NCBI GenBank assembly: GCA_002839095.1
Contig: PGXL01000007.1
Location: 1 to 64,000 of the forward strand
Reading direction: 5' to 3'
Source of the DNA: Tenericutes bacterium HGW-Tenericutes-2
Lineage (GTDB): Bacteria > Bacillota_I > Bacilli_A > Acholeplasmatales > Acholeplasmataceae
Length of the DNA: 64,000 nt
In this document: piece after piece, positions 50,967 through 58,579 of the stretch
Position numbering within the stretch: the stretch's first letter is position 1
Layout: every line of letters begins with the position of its first letter
Made by a program: the position numbers and the translations under genes
Notes under the pieces: generated by a model
What the model saw: only the letters and a program-made list of their open reading frames with translations
Database searches by the model: none
What the model was told of the DNA's origin: nothing

Positions 50967-53024
50967 ATGAAGGAGTATAACACCAAAGAGATTCGCAACA
51001 TTGCAATTTTAGGACATCAAGGATCAGGCAAAACCAGTATTTCGGAAGCACTGTTATTCGCAGGAAAAGCAATTGACAAAAAGGGAGAGGTTGAAAGAAA
51101 GAATACTGTTTCAGACTATTTAGTCGAAGAACAAATCAAACTTTCAAGTCTTTCATTAAGCGTTCTACCAGTTGAATGGAAAGATTATAAGTTAAACTTT
51201 ATAGATGTTCCAGGTAGTGATGAATTTGTTGGTGACTTAAGCCAAGCATTAGAAGTTGTCAAAGGAGCAGTTATTTTAATTGATGCACTTAAGGGTGTTG
51301 AAGTTGGTACTGAACGCGTTTGGCAAGAAATTAGAAAGAGACATATTCCAGCTATTTTATATGTAAATAAAATGGATAAAGAAAATGTCAAATTCGAAAA
51401 GGTTTTAGAAGATATCCGTGAAAAATTAGGTAAGAAAGCAGTACCATTCTGTTGGCCAATTGGTCATGATGAAAACTTTGAAGGGTTCGTCAATGTCATC
51501 GAAATGAAGGCTAGAATCTTTGATGGTACAGATTCACATGACGCACCAATTTGGGATGAAAAGAGACCAATGGTTGACGAATTACACAACATGATTTTAG
51601 AATCTGTTGCTGAAACATCAGAAGAATTGCTTGATTTATACCTTGCAGGTGAAGAAATACCTGAAGCCAAGGTTAAAGAAGCGCTTCGCCAAGGTATTAT
51701 GGAAGGTGAATTAACTCCAGTTATGGTTGGTAGTGCAACAAAAACAATTGGTGTTAGAACATTATTAAACATGCTAGTCGACTATTTACCTGCACCAGAT
51801 GAATTACGTCCATTAACAGGTAAAGATGCTAAAACAAATCAAGAAATCGTTCGTCATACACATGACGATGAACCATTTTCAGCATATGTCTTTAAGACAA
51901 CAGTAGACCCATTCTTAGGTCAAGTGAATGTATTAAAAATTAATTCAGGAACACTTAAGCTTGGTCAAGAAGTAGTGATATCAAATAAAGGCGATAATAA
52001 AAAAATTACTAACGTATTCATTCCTCGTGGAAAACAGCAAATTGAATGTGCAGTATTCCATGCAGGTGATATGGCAGCAGTTGCTAAGCTTGAAGGTATT
52101 GAAACAGGTGATACACTTGCGGATCCTAAGAGCCAAATCATTTATGATGCAGTAGCTCTTCCAACACCAGTTATTTATATTGCTGTTCATCCAAAGAATA
52201 AGAACGATGAAGATAAAATTTCAATGGCACTTCATAGACTTAATCTAGAAGATCCAACCTTTGAAATTAAGAGAAATAAAGAAACTGCACAGCTCCTTCT
52301 AGGCGGAATGGGTATGACCCATTTGAACTATGTTCTAGAAAGAATGAAGAATATGTTTAAGGTTGATGTTGATATCGATGAGCAAAAGATTGTTTATCGC
52401 GAAACCATCAAGAAACAAGTTCAAGCTGAAGGTAAGCATAAGAAGCAATCCGGTGGAGCAGGCCAGTTTGGTCATGTATGGATTCGATTTGCACCATCAC
52501 CTAACATCTTTGAATTTGAAGAAGATGTATTTGGTGGAGCAGTACCAAGAAACTACTTCCCAGCAGTTGAAAAGGGTTTAATTGAAGCCTTCGAGCATGG
52601 TCCTCTTGCAGGATTCCCCGTTATCAATATTAAAGCAACTCTATATGATGGATCGTTCCATCCTGTAGATTCCAATGAAATATCATTTAAGCTTGCAGCA
52701 GGTCTAGCATTTAAGGATGCTGTAAAGACTTGTCAACCAACAATTTTAGAACCAATCGTTAAAGTTGAAGTTACCATTAAAGACCAGTTCGTTGGTGATG
52801 TTATGGGTGACATGAACAAACGTCGCGGTCGCGTTTTAGGAATGAACCAAAGTGAAGGATTCCAAGTCGTTATCGCTGAAGTTCCTGAAGCTGAAATTGT
52901 TAAGTATGCAATTGATTTAAAAGCAATGACTCAAGGCAGTGGTTCATTTACACGTGAATTCCTAAGATATGAAGAAGTTCCACACATGCTAATTGATAAA
53001 ATTGTAGAAGCTTATAAAAAGTAA
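50967..53024 (+). CDS. EF-G paralogue with altered GTPase switch
   Basis: A 685-residue translation-factor GTPase with all EF-G domains (I-V). The P-loop is GHQGSGKT (16-23) and G4 is NKMD (134-137). G3 reads DVPGSDEF (80-87): Thr is Val and the catalytic His is Ser (residue 84). The usual EERGITI of switch I is EEQIKLSS. So GTP turnover should be slow or stimulated differently. This is the EF-G2-type family found beside fusA in many Firmicutes; the exact role is unsettled. AGGAGG precedes the ATG. No fusA is in the window. Confidence 0.88.
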   Translation: MKEYNTKEIRNIAILGHQGSGKTSISEALLFAGKAIDKKGEVERKNTVSDYLVEEQIKLSSLSLSVLPVEWKDYKLNFIDVPGSDEFVGDLSQALEVVKGAVILIDALKGVEVGTERVWQEIRKRHIPAILYVNKMDKENVKFEKVLEDIREKLGKKAVPFCWPIGHDENFEGFVNVIEMKARIFDGTDSHDAPIWDEKRPMVDELHNMILESVAETSEELLDLYLAGEEIPEAKVKEALRQGIMEGELTPVMVGSATKTIGVRTLLNMLVDYLPAPDELRPLTGKDAKTNQEIVRHTHDDEPFSAYVFKTTVDPFLGQVNVLKINSGTLKLGQEVVISNKGDNKKITNVFIPRGKQQIECAVFHAGDMAAVAKLEGIETGDTLADPKSQIIYDAVALPTPVIYIAVHPKNKNDEDKISMALHRLNLEDPTFEIKRNKETAQLLLGGMGMTHLNYVLERMKNMFKVDVDIDEQKIVYRETIKKQVQAEGKHKKQSGGAGQFGHVWIRFAPSPNIFEFEEDVFGGAVPRNYFPAVEKGLIEAFEHGPLAGFPVINIKATLYDGSFHPVDSNEISFKLAAGLAFKDAVKTCQPTILEPIVKVEVTIKDQFVGDVMGDMNKRRGRVLGMNQSEGFQVVIAEVPEAEIVKYAIDLKAMTQGSGSFTREFLRYEEVPHMLIDKIVEAYKK

Positions 53025-53031
53025 TCACTCA

Positions 53032-53063
53032 CAAGCCCCTCTAATATCAATTAGGAGGGCTTG
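53032..53063 (+). promoter_or_regulatory. Long hairpin covering the ComFC-like ribosome site
   Basis: CAAGCCC-CTCTAAT and ATTAGGAGGGCTTG pair at 13 of 14 positions around ATCA. The right arm contains the AGGAGG site for the next gene. It follows the EF-G stop. It could end EF-G transcripts or hide the start site of the ComFC-like gene. Confidence 0.6.
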
Positions 53064-53065
53064 TT

Positions 53066-53446
53066 ATGCAATGTGAGGTTTGTAGGAAAAAAGTTAGAAC
53101 TAGTAAGAATATTTTTAATTTATTTTCAGTTGAGACTCATCATATTTGTGAATATTGTTACCAAAGATATCCGTTACTGATGAGACTTGATGTCTTGCCG
53201 ATTGAAGAAGGGGTATTGATTCAACATCTTCTATCTAGTCGATATTATTCAATCCATCCAACTGCCTTTATGTCCTTTTTGAAACCGTATTATATAGACT
53301 TCATTAAGCATCATCGAGGTAAAACATTTATACTATTTGATATACTAGATAATCATACCCTTGCAATGCTGGATTCCCTAAGGTTTGGCGATATTTATTT
53401 CGTCTCACTTTATGAAAATATAGAAAAAAAAGGAGAAAAACTATGA
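53066..53446 (+). CDS. ComFC-like zinc-finger stub (no transferase domain)
   Basis: A 126-residue protein. The N-terminal four-cysteine zinc pattern CEVCRKKV...CEYCYQ matches the start of ComFC-type DNA-uptake proteins. The following 90 residues do not contain the phosphoribosyltransferase motif that ComFC needs. It lies immediately before hpf, exactly where comFC sits in Firmicutes, and overlaps it by 4 bp. It is best read as a reduced ComFC. It could still have a small function, since the frame is intact. Confidence 0.6.
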   Translation: MQCEVCRKKVRTSKNIFNLFSVETHHICEYCYQRYPLLMRLDVLPIEEGVLIQHLLSSRYYSIHPTAFMSFLKPYYIDFIKHHRGKTFILFDILDNHTLAMLDSLRFGDIYFVSLYENIEKKGEKL

Positions 53447-53994
53447 AATTCGAAGTATTAGGAAAAAATGGTTTTACACCAACAGATGCTATCAAAGCAT
53501 ATGCAGAAAAGAGATTATATAAAGTCGTATCCTTTTTTGGCCCAGAAGTCGTTTCTGAGGTAAGAGTCGTTTGCAAAGTCTATAAGGATCATCACAAGGT
53601 TGAAGTTACTATTCCTGCGAAAGGAACTGTACTTCGAGCAGAAGTATCTGATACGGACATGTATGCTGCTATCGATAAAGCCAATGACAAACTGGTTGCA
53701 CAAATTAGAAGACATAAAGATAAATTGAAGCACAATCTTGAAAAGGAAGGAATTAAGCAAGCCTATAGCAATGAATTTGATGCTGAGTCCTTAGAAAAAG
53801 ATATTCTAGCAAGTCAACTTGTTAAAAGTAAGAAAGTGGAATTAAAGCCAATGAGTTCTGAGGAGGCAATTGCAGCAATGGAACTTTCTGGACATGATTT
53901 CTATGTTTACTTAGATAAGGAAACATCAAGAACCAATGTGGTTTATAGAAGAGATGATGGGGATTACGCAATCATTGAAACTCAACCTTTATAA
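53443..53994 (+). CDS. hpf: Long ribosome hibernation-promoting factor
   Basis: A 183-residue HPF that dimerises ribosomes into inactive 100S particles. Residues 1-100 form the ribosome-binding domain (KFEVLGKNGFTPTDAIKAYA); 125-183 is the dimerising tail (VELKPMSSEEAIAAMELSGH and VVYRRDDGDYAII). It starts in the ComFC-like stop codon after AAAAGGAG. A strong terminator follows. Confidence 0.95.
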   Translation: MKFEVLGKNGFTPTDAIKAYAEKRLYKVVSFFGPEVVSEVRVVCKVYKDHHKVEVTIPAKGTVLRAEVSDTDMYAAIDKANDKLVAQIRRHKDKLKHNLEKEGIKQAYSNEFDAESLEKDILASQLVKSKKVELKPMSSEEAIAAMELSGHDFYVYLDKETSRTNVVYRRDDGDYAIIETQPL

Positions 53995-54019
53995 GGAAGC
54001 GACAAGCTTCCTTTTTTTT
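53993..54019 (+). terminator. hpf: hpf terminator
   Basis: AAGGAAGC (53993-54000) and GCTTCCTT (54006-54013) form a perfect 8-bp stem with a 5-nt loop and seven or more T residues. Confidence 0.92.
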
Positions 54020-54071
54020 ATGATATAATATCATTAAATCAAACAAAATATAAAGGTAACATGAGGGAATT

Positions 54072-54581
54072 ATGAAATCAAAAGTTAAAACTATTTCGCT
54101 ATTTGTTTTATCCTTACTTTATCCATATTTATTAATAGATTTAGTGCTTGACGAAGCTGCTCCGTGGAATCCTATCTTTAATAGAGGATCTTTTTTGCAA
54201 AACAACTGGGTATCCTTCCTTATTTTAGTTTTACTATTTTTTGGAATCCTTTATTTAGGTCAAATCGTATTTTATGAAAAAAAGGATGAACCGAATGTCA
54301 TCCTTAAGGTGGTTTACAAGAACGTCATCGGATTATCAATCCTAATCTTTTTATGGGTCTTTTCCATTTGTATGATTTTACTACTGGCAAATTCGGACAT
54401 TTTATATATTTTTTTCTTATATATTTTATTTTTCCCAATCCTGTTTTCAGGACTTTACTATTTATTGGTTATTAAAAAGGACCAAACAAAATTTTCTAGT
54501 AATTTTTATATAATGATGTTATTCTTAGGTGTTGTCCTACCTGTTATACTTTATGGATTATTAGCAGCTGCAGTTATATAA
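54072..54581 (+). CDS. Five-helix membrane protein, unknown
   Basis: A 169-residue protein with about five membrane helices, of unrecognised family. GAGGGAA precedes its ATG. It is convergent with a similar-sized membrane gene, with a shared terminator between. Confidence 0.62.
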   Translation: MKSKVKTISLFVLSLLYPYLLIDLVLDEAAPWNPIFNRGSFLQNNWVSFLILVLLFFGILYLGQIVFYEKKDEPNVILKVVYKNVIGLSILIFLWVFSICMILLLANSDILYIFFLYILFFPILFSGLYYLLVIKKDQTKFSSNFYIMMLFLGVVLPVILYGLLAAAVI

Positions 54582-54602
54582 AAAAAACTGCCGAAGCAGT
54601 TT
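54578..54602. terminator. Terminator between the two small membrane genes
   Basis: AAACTGC (54585-54591) and GCAGTTT (54596-54602) form a 7-bp stem with a CGAA tetraloop; A and T runs flank it. The leftward gene's stop codon overlaps its right edge. Confidence 0.8.
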
Positions 54603-55116
54603 AGTTTAGATTTACATATAAGAATAGTTCGATAAACAAATATACAGTGATTGAACTGAAGATAATATTCGATCCAAAATTTAGAAGCAACAAATGGTTG
54701 TTTCTAATTTTTTTAGCATGAGCCCTTAATATCAGCAACATCCATACCAACATAACAATGACCATTAGGATAAATACAATATAAATGGAAGTAGATCTCG
54801 GTATTTCATTTGTAACTAAATAAAATATAAGTATTAAACTTGAAAGAATATTTAGCAAAATAACATCATGGTTAAAAATCAAACTCCAAGGAGATTGTTT
54901 TTCATCAGGACTGTTGTTTAATTGAGGATGAAAATACTTCGCCAAAAAATATAGTATAACCAAGGAAATTATTAAGAAATTGAGTGATATGTGATACATA
55001 CTTCCAGTTCCGTAGGTTAAATCAGGATGTGTAATAAATAGAATACTATTCATTGACATAATGACAACGATAATCATACCTACTATTGAAATCAATATTC
55101 TTTGAATTCTGCTCAT
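54601..55116 (-). CDS. Five-helix membrane protein, unknown
   Basis: A 171-residue protein with about five membrane helices and no signature I recognise. GGGGAAA precedes its ATG. It has no close partner. It does not look like the gene it faces. Confidence 0.6.
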   Translation of the reverse strand: MSRIQRILISIVGMIIVVIMSMNSILFITHPDLTYGTGSMYHISLNFLIISLVILYFLAKYFHPQLNNSPDEKQSPWSLIFNHDVILLNILSSLILIFYLVTNEIPRSTSIYIVFILMVIVMLVWMLLILRAHAKKIRNNHLLLLNFGSNIIFSSITVYLFIELFLYVNLN

Positions 55117-55181
55117 AAAATTTCCCCTTACTTATTTCCTATAGTATATCAAAAAAATGATTATCTTCAAAACCTAGATAG

Positions 55182-55212
55182 AAAAAAAGCAGGAACAACT
55201 AGCCCCTGCTTT
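55182..55212 (-). terminator. sodA: sodA terminator
   Basis: AAAGCAGG (55186-55193) and CCTGCTTT (55205-55212) form an 8-bp stem with an 11-nt loop; the A-run on plus gives T residues on the minus strand. Confidence 0.85.
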
Positions 55213-55218
55213 AATGAT

Positions 55219-55827
55219 TTACTTGACTGCTTTTTGATATAATGCAGCAACTACTTCCCAATTAACCACATTGAAGAATGCGGAAACATAATCAGGGCGT
55301 CTGTTTTGATAGTTTAGGTAATATGCATGTTCCCATACATCTAATCCTAAAATTGGTGTACCATCTGCTAGTGGTGTATCTTGGTTTGGTGTTGATAAAA
55401 CCTTTAATGATTTTTCAGGTGTTACAATCAACCATGCCCAACCACTACCAAATCTTGTCTTAGCAGCATTTGAGAAAGCTTCCTTAAATGCTCCAAACGT
55501 ACCGAATGCATCGTCAATTGCTTTTCCTAATGCACCTTTTGGTGTTTCTCCGTTGTTTACCTTAAGTAGTTGCCAGAAGAATGTGTGGTTAAAATGTCCA
55601 CCACCATTGTTTTGAACTGCACCACGAATATCAGCTGGTACTAAAGATAGATCAGCTAATAATGTTTCAAGTGAAGTTTTTAATTCAGGGTGCTTTTCTA
55701 AAGCAGCGTTAAGGTTAGTTACATAAGCTTGATGATGCTTTGTATAATGGATTTCCATTGTTCTAGCATCGATAAATGGCTCTAGTGCGTCGTATGCAAA
55801 GCCTAGTTTTGGTAATTCGTATGTCAT
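55219..55827 (-). CDS. sodA: Superoxide dismutase (Mn/Fe type)
   Basis: A 202-residue cytoplasmic dismutase that turns superoxide into oxygen and peroxide. Metal ligands are His in [13 protein letters not shown], His in [10 protein letters not shown], and Asp/His in [19 protein letters not shown]. The GGHFNH and QDTPL residues favour Mn, but metal choice cannot be proven from sequence. It has its own promoter and terminator. SOD shows that the organism meets oxygen. Confidence 0.95.
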   Translation of the reverse strand: MTYELPKLGFAYDALEPFIDARTMEIHYTKHHQAYVTNLNAALEKHPELKTSLETLLADLSLVPADIRGAVQNNGGGHFNHTFFWQLLKVNNGETPKGALGKAIDDAFGTFGAFKEAFSNAAKTRFGSGWAWLIVTPEKSLKVLSTPNQDTPLADGTPILGLDVWEHAYYLNYQNRRPDYVSAFFNVVNWEVVAALYQKAVK

Positions 55828-55855
55828 AATAGTTCCTCCTATAATTTATACCTTT

Positions 55856-55884
55856 ATCTTACCTCTTTTTAACCCTTATATCAA
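55856..55884 (-). promoter_or_regulatory. sodA: sodA promoter
   Basis: On the minus strand TTGATA (55884-55879) and TAAGAT (55861-55856) are 17 bp apart, then a TAGGAGGAAC site before the ATG. Confidence 0.65.
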
Positions 55885-55929
55885 ATCATTTGCGTATATA
55901 TATTAAAAAAAGTCTAAATTAGAAATAAC

Positions 55930-57501
55930 TTAGACATTCTTTAGATAAGATGTAATTTTCTCGTAATCTATATCGATATACATGGTTTGTTGATTCTTAA
56001 TTGATACTCTATATCCAGGCACACCTGGTATTTTTTTAATGTTTTTAACAAGTGTATAATCCACAGGTATAGATGAAGATTCTCTTTGGCTAGAAAAATA
56101 TGCAGCAAGCATACAAGCCTTTCTTTGAATCTGTTCATTCAATACAGATGTATTGACAATCACATGTGCTCCTGGTGCACCTTTAACATGGAACCAATAA
56201 TCATCCTTTTTTGCAAGCTCATGTGTAATGTATTCATTTTGTAAATTGTTTTTCCCGATTGTATAAGTAATCTCTTGATCTTGAATGCGTAAAACATTTG
56301 GTTTACTTGCTTGTTTTTTGTTGTGAACTACCTTGGTTTTTACACTCTTAAATCCATAGGGAATTAACTCTTTTTCTAAATCCCTTAATGAATCCGGAGT
56401 AGCAAAGCTTAAAAAGCCTTGGAAGTCCTTGAATAAGTCAATAAGCTCATCATTTTGTTTCATTTGATCATTGATATGGGTAATACCACGTTTTCCTTTT
56501 TGGTAAACCTTAAAGAAGTCCTGTGCATTTTCATTTAATGTTTTTGTAGGATCTAATAGGACATTCTCATTATTTATTTCAAGAGAAGAACGTTTCTCAT
56601 TTAAATCATAACCAGATTGATAAATAAGGTCTCCATATCTTTTTTTATCTAGTTTTTCATGCGCTTCAACTATCATTTCTTCATATTGTAATCGCTTTTT
56701 CTCATATTTCTTAAGCTGTTTTTCAATAAAGAGTTGATGGGATAAAAATGATACTTTTTTCTCTTCCTTTTGGTCATCAATCATCTCTGAAATGGATGGG
56801 TAATATTTCTTTTGATGGGATGGATCAAATAGATCAAAAACATAATCTTTTTTTGAGTCTAAATCTCTTGTTGGATTGCATGCTATTGACTCTAATTGCA
56901 CTTGATTCTCAAAAAGATATTTTGCAATAAATGGAGATATCCCCATGTACTGATTGACTAAATCCTTAGGGGATTGAACTATACTGTAATCAATTTTTAA
57001 AAATGATTTCTTTTCAGCTGGGAAATATTCAAAAGCTGCTTGAGGTAAAAGTTGTCTTCCTTCCTCGAAAAACATTTTCTTAAGTGTATCAACGATAACC
57101 TTGTCTTTGACAAGAAGTAAATTTGAATGTTTTCCCATGGCTTCAAATACGAGCTCTTTGGATACTGGTCCATCAATAAAATCATAGACTGTAAAGTTTA
57201 GAGTGATGACTCGATCAGTCTCATATTGTGTAATACTTTCTAATATCGCACCCTCTAAATGCTTCTTTAGTGTGTTTAAAAACTGTGATGATGCTTGGTT
57301 TTGTGTTTGAATTTTTGATAGATGAATTCCAAAACGATTTGGTGATAAATAGATCTTTAAATGCTTTCTTTCACCTCTAAGATAAAAAACAAAAACAAAC
57401 GAAAATTCATCGTTTTGATATATCTTTTCCAATCTAGCCTTTGCTAAATTTTGATTTAATTCACGAACCAAATGATATATAAAGAATCCATCAAACGCCA
57501 T
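55930..57501 (-). CDS. rqcH: Rqc2/RqcH ribosome-quality-control factor (NFACT family)
   Basis: A 523-residue protein that binds stalled 50S subunits and adds alanine tails to the trapped chain. Domains: NFACT-N (about 1-200), an HhH part, a long coiled coil (about 265-350), and NFACT-R with DDYWFHVKGAPGAHVIV (near 440). The NFACT-N residue region DGFFIYHLVRELN at the start is intact. I begin at ATG 57501 after AGAGGTGG; an upstream ATG adds six residues. It is divergent from gmk-rpoZ, the same neighbourhood as yloA in Bacillus. Confidence 0.93.
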   Translation of the reverse strand: MAFDGFFIYHLVRELNQNLAKARLEKIYQNDEFSFVFVFYLRGERKHLKIYLSPNRFGIHLSKIQTQNQASSQFLNTLKKHLEGAILESITQYETDRVITLNFTVYDFIDGPVSKELVFEAMGKHSNLLLVKDKVIVDTLKKMFFEEGRQLLPQAAFEYFPAEKKSFLKIDYSIVQSPKDLVNQYMGISPFIAKYLFENQVQLESIACNPTRDLDSKKDYVFDLFDPSHQKKYYPSISEMIDDQKEEKKVSFLSHQLFIEKQLKKYEKKRLQYEEMIVEAHEKLDKKRYGDLIYQSGYDLNEKRSSLEINNENVLLDPTKTLNENAQDFFKVYQKGKRGITHINDQMKQNDELIDLFKDFQGFLSFATPDSLRDLEKELIPYGFKSVKTKVVHNKKQASKPNVLRIQDQEITYTIGKNNLQNEYITHELAKKDDYWFHVKGAPGAHVIVNTSVLNEQIQRKACMLAAYFSSQRESSSIPVDYTLVKNIKKIPGVPGYRVSIKNQQTMYIDIDYEKITSYLKNV

Positions 57502-57587
57502 AATCCACCTCTTAATCATTTTATCACATAATTACATGTATTATTCTTCCTGTAAGCGTTCTTTTCATGTAAATATTTTCAAATCTA

Positions 57588-57616
57588 TTTACACTCTTCC
57601 GTTTATCATATATAAT
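57588..57616 (+). promoter_or_regulatory. gmk-rpoZ promoter
   Basis: TTTACA at 57588-57593 and TATAAT at 57611-57616 are 17 bp apart. AAGGAGGAG follows before the ATG. Confidence 0.8.
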
Positions 57617-57648
57617 AGATTATAAATATCAAGCATAAGGAGGAGCCA

Positions 57649-58269
57649 ATGAAATTAAATGAACGCGGATTATTAGTCGTTTTATCTGGCCCTTCAGGTG
57701 TGGGAAAAGGTACTGTAAGAAGAGCCTTATTTCAATTACCTCATCATGATCTTGTTTATTCAGTATCAATGACTACAAGAGCTCCTAGACAAGGAGAGGT
57801 TGAAGGGGTTGACTATTACTTCGTTGACAAAGAAACCTTTTTGAAGCGAATTAAAGAAAACAAGTTTTTAGAATGGGCAGAGTTTGTCGGTAATTACTAC
57901 GGAACTCCTAGAGATAAAGTTGAAGAACAGCTTGATAAGGGAAAAGAAGTTGTCTTAGAAATTGAGGTTGAAGGTGCACTTCAAGTTCGTAAGCAAATGA
58001 AGGAAGCAGTTTTCATTTTCTTAGTTCCACCTGGGAAAAAAGCGTTATATGAACGCTTAAAAAATAGAGGTACTGAACCACTAGAAATGATTGAAAAACG
58101 TATGAAAAAAGCAGAATCAGAATTTTTACTTGCCCATAAATACGATTATATCGTAGTTAATGATGAAGTGAATAATGCTGCGGATCGTATTATGGCGATT
58201 ATCCGTGCTGAGCATGCGAAGACTGAAAGAACAATTCACAACTATATTAAGATGATTGGAGAAAAATAA
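57649..58269 (+). CDS. gmk: Guanylate kinase
   Basis: A 206-residue kinase that turns GMP into GDP. The P-loop GPSGVGKGTVR is near the N-terminus; the GMP-binding block RAPRQGEVEGVDYYFV and the lid with RMKKAESE follow. It forms an operon with rpoZ (2-bp gap). Confidence 0.97.
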   Translation: MKLNERGLLVVLSGPSGVGKGTVRRALFQLPHHDLVYSVSMTTRAPRQGEVEGVDYYFVDKETFLKRIKENKFLEWAEFVGNYYGTPRDKVEEQLDKGKEVVLEIEVEGALQVRKQMKEAVFIFLVPPGKKALYERLKNRGTEPLEMIEKRMKKAESEFLLAHKYDYIVVNDEVNNAADRIMAIIRAEHAKTERTIHNYIKMIGEK

Positions 58270-58271
58270 AA

Positions 58272-58487
58272 ATGACAAAAAATAAAGACGGTATGCGCTA
58301 TCCATCGATTGATAAATTGTTATCAAAGATTGATTCAAAATACAAATTGGTTTATGCAGCAAGTAAGGTTGCTCAAATCATCGAATCAGAAAAGCTAAAG
58401 GTTGAAGACACTCAATGTGTGAAATCAATTGGTATTGCACTAGAAGAGATTCTAGATGGAAAAGTAAAAATTGATTTTGAATCCTAA
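58272..58487 (+). CDS. rpoZ: RNA polymerase omega subunit
   Basis: A 71-residue subunit that helps assemble core RNA polymerase. It opens MRYPSIDKLLSKIDSKYKLVYAA in short (the YPSIDKLL start is typical) and has the conserved SKVAQIIE run. It lies two bases after gmk and ends at a terminator. Confidence 0.92.
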   Translation: MTKNKDGMRYPSIDKLLSKIDSKYKLVYAASKVAQIIESEKLKVEDTQCVKSIGIALEEILDGKVKIDFES

Positions 58488-58492
58488 TAATC

Positions 58493-58512
58493 AAGCGAGC
58501 AATCGCTTTTTT
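58493..58512 (+). terminator. gmk-rpoZ terminator
   Basis: AAGCGA (58493-58498) and TCGCTT (58503-58508) pair around a GCAA tetraloop with T residues after. Confidence 0.88.
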
Positions 58513-58579
58513 ATTTAGCTCTTGTTTTTTCAAATCAGTCATATGCCTAGATATGATACAATAGAAATGGTGATTATTT

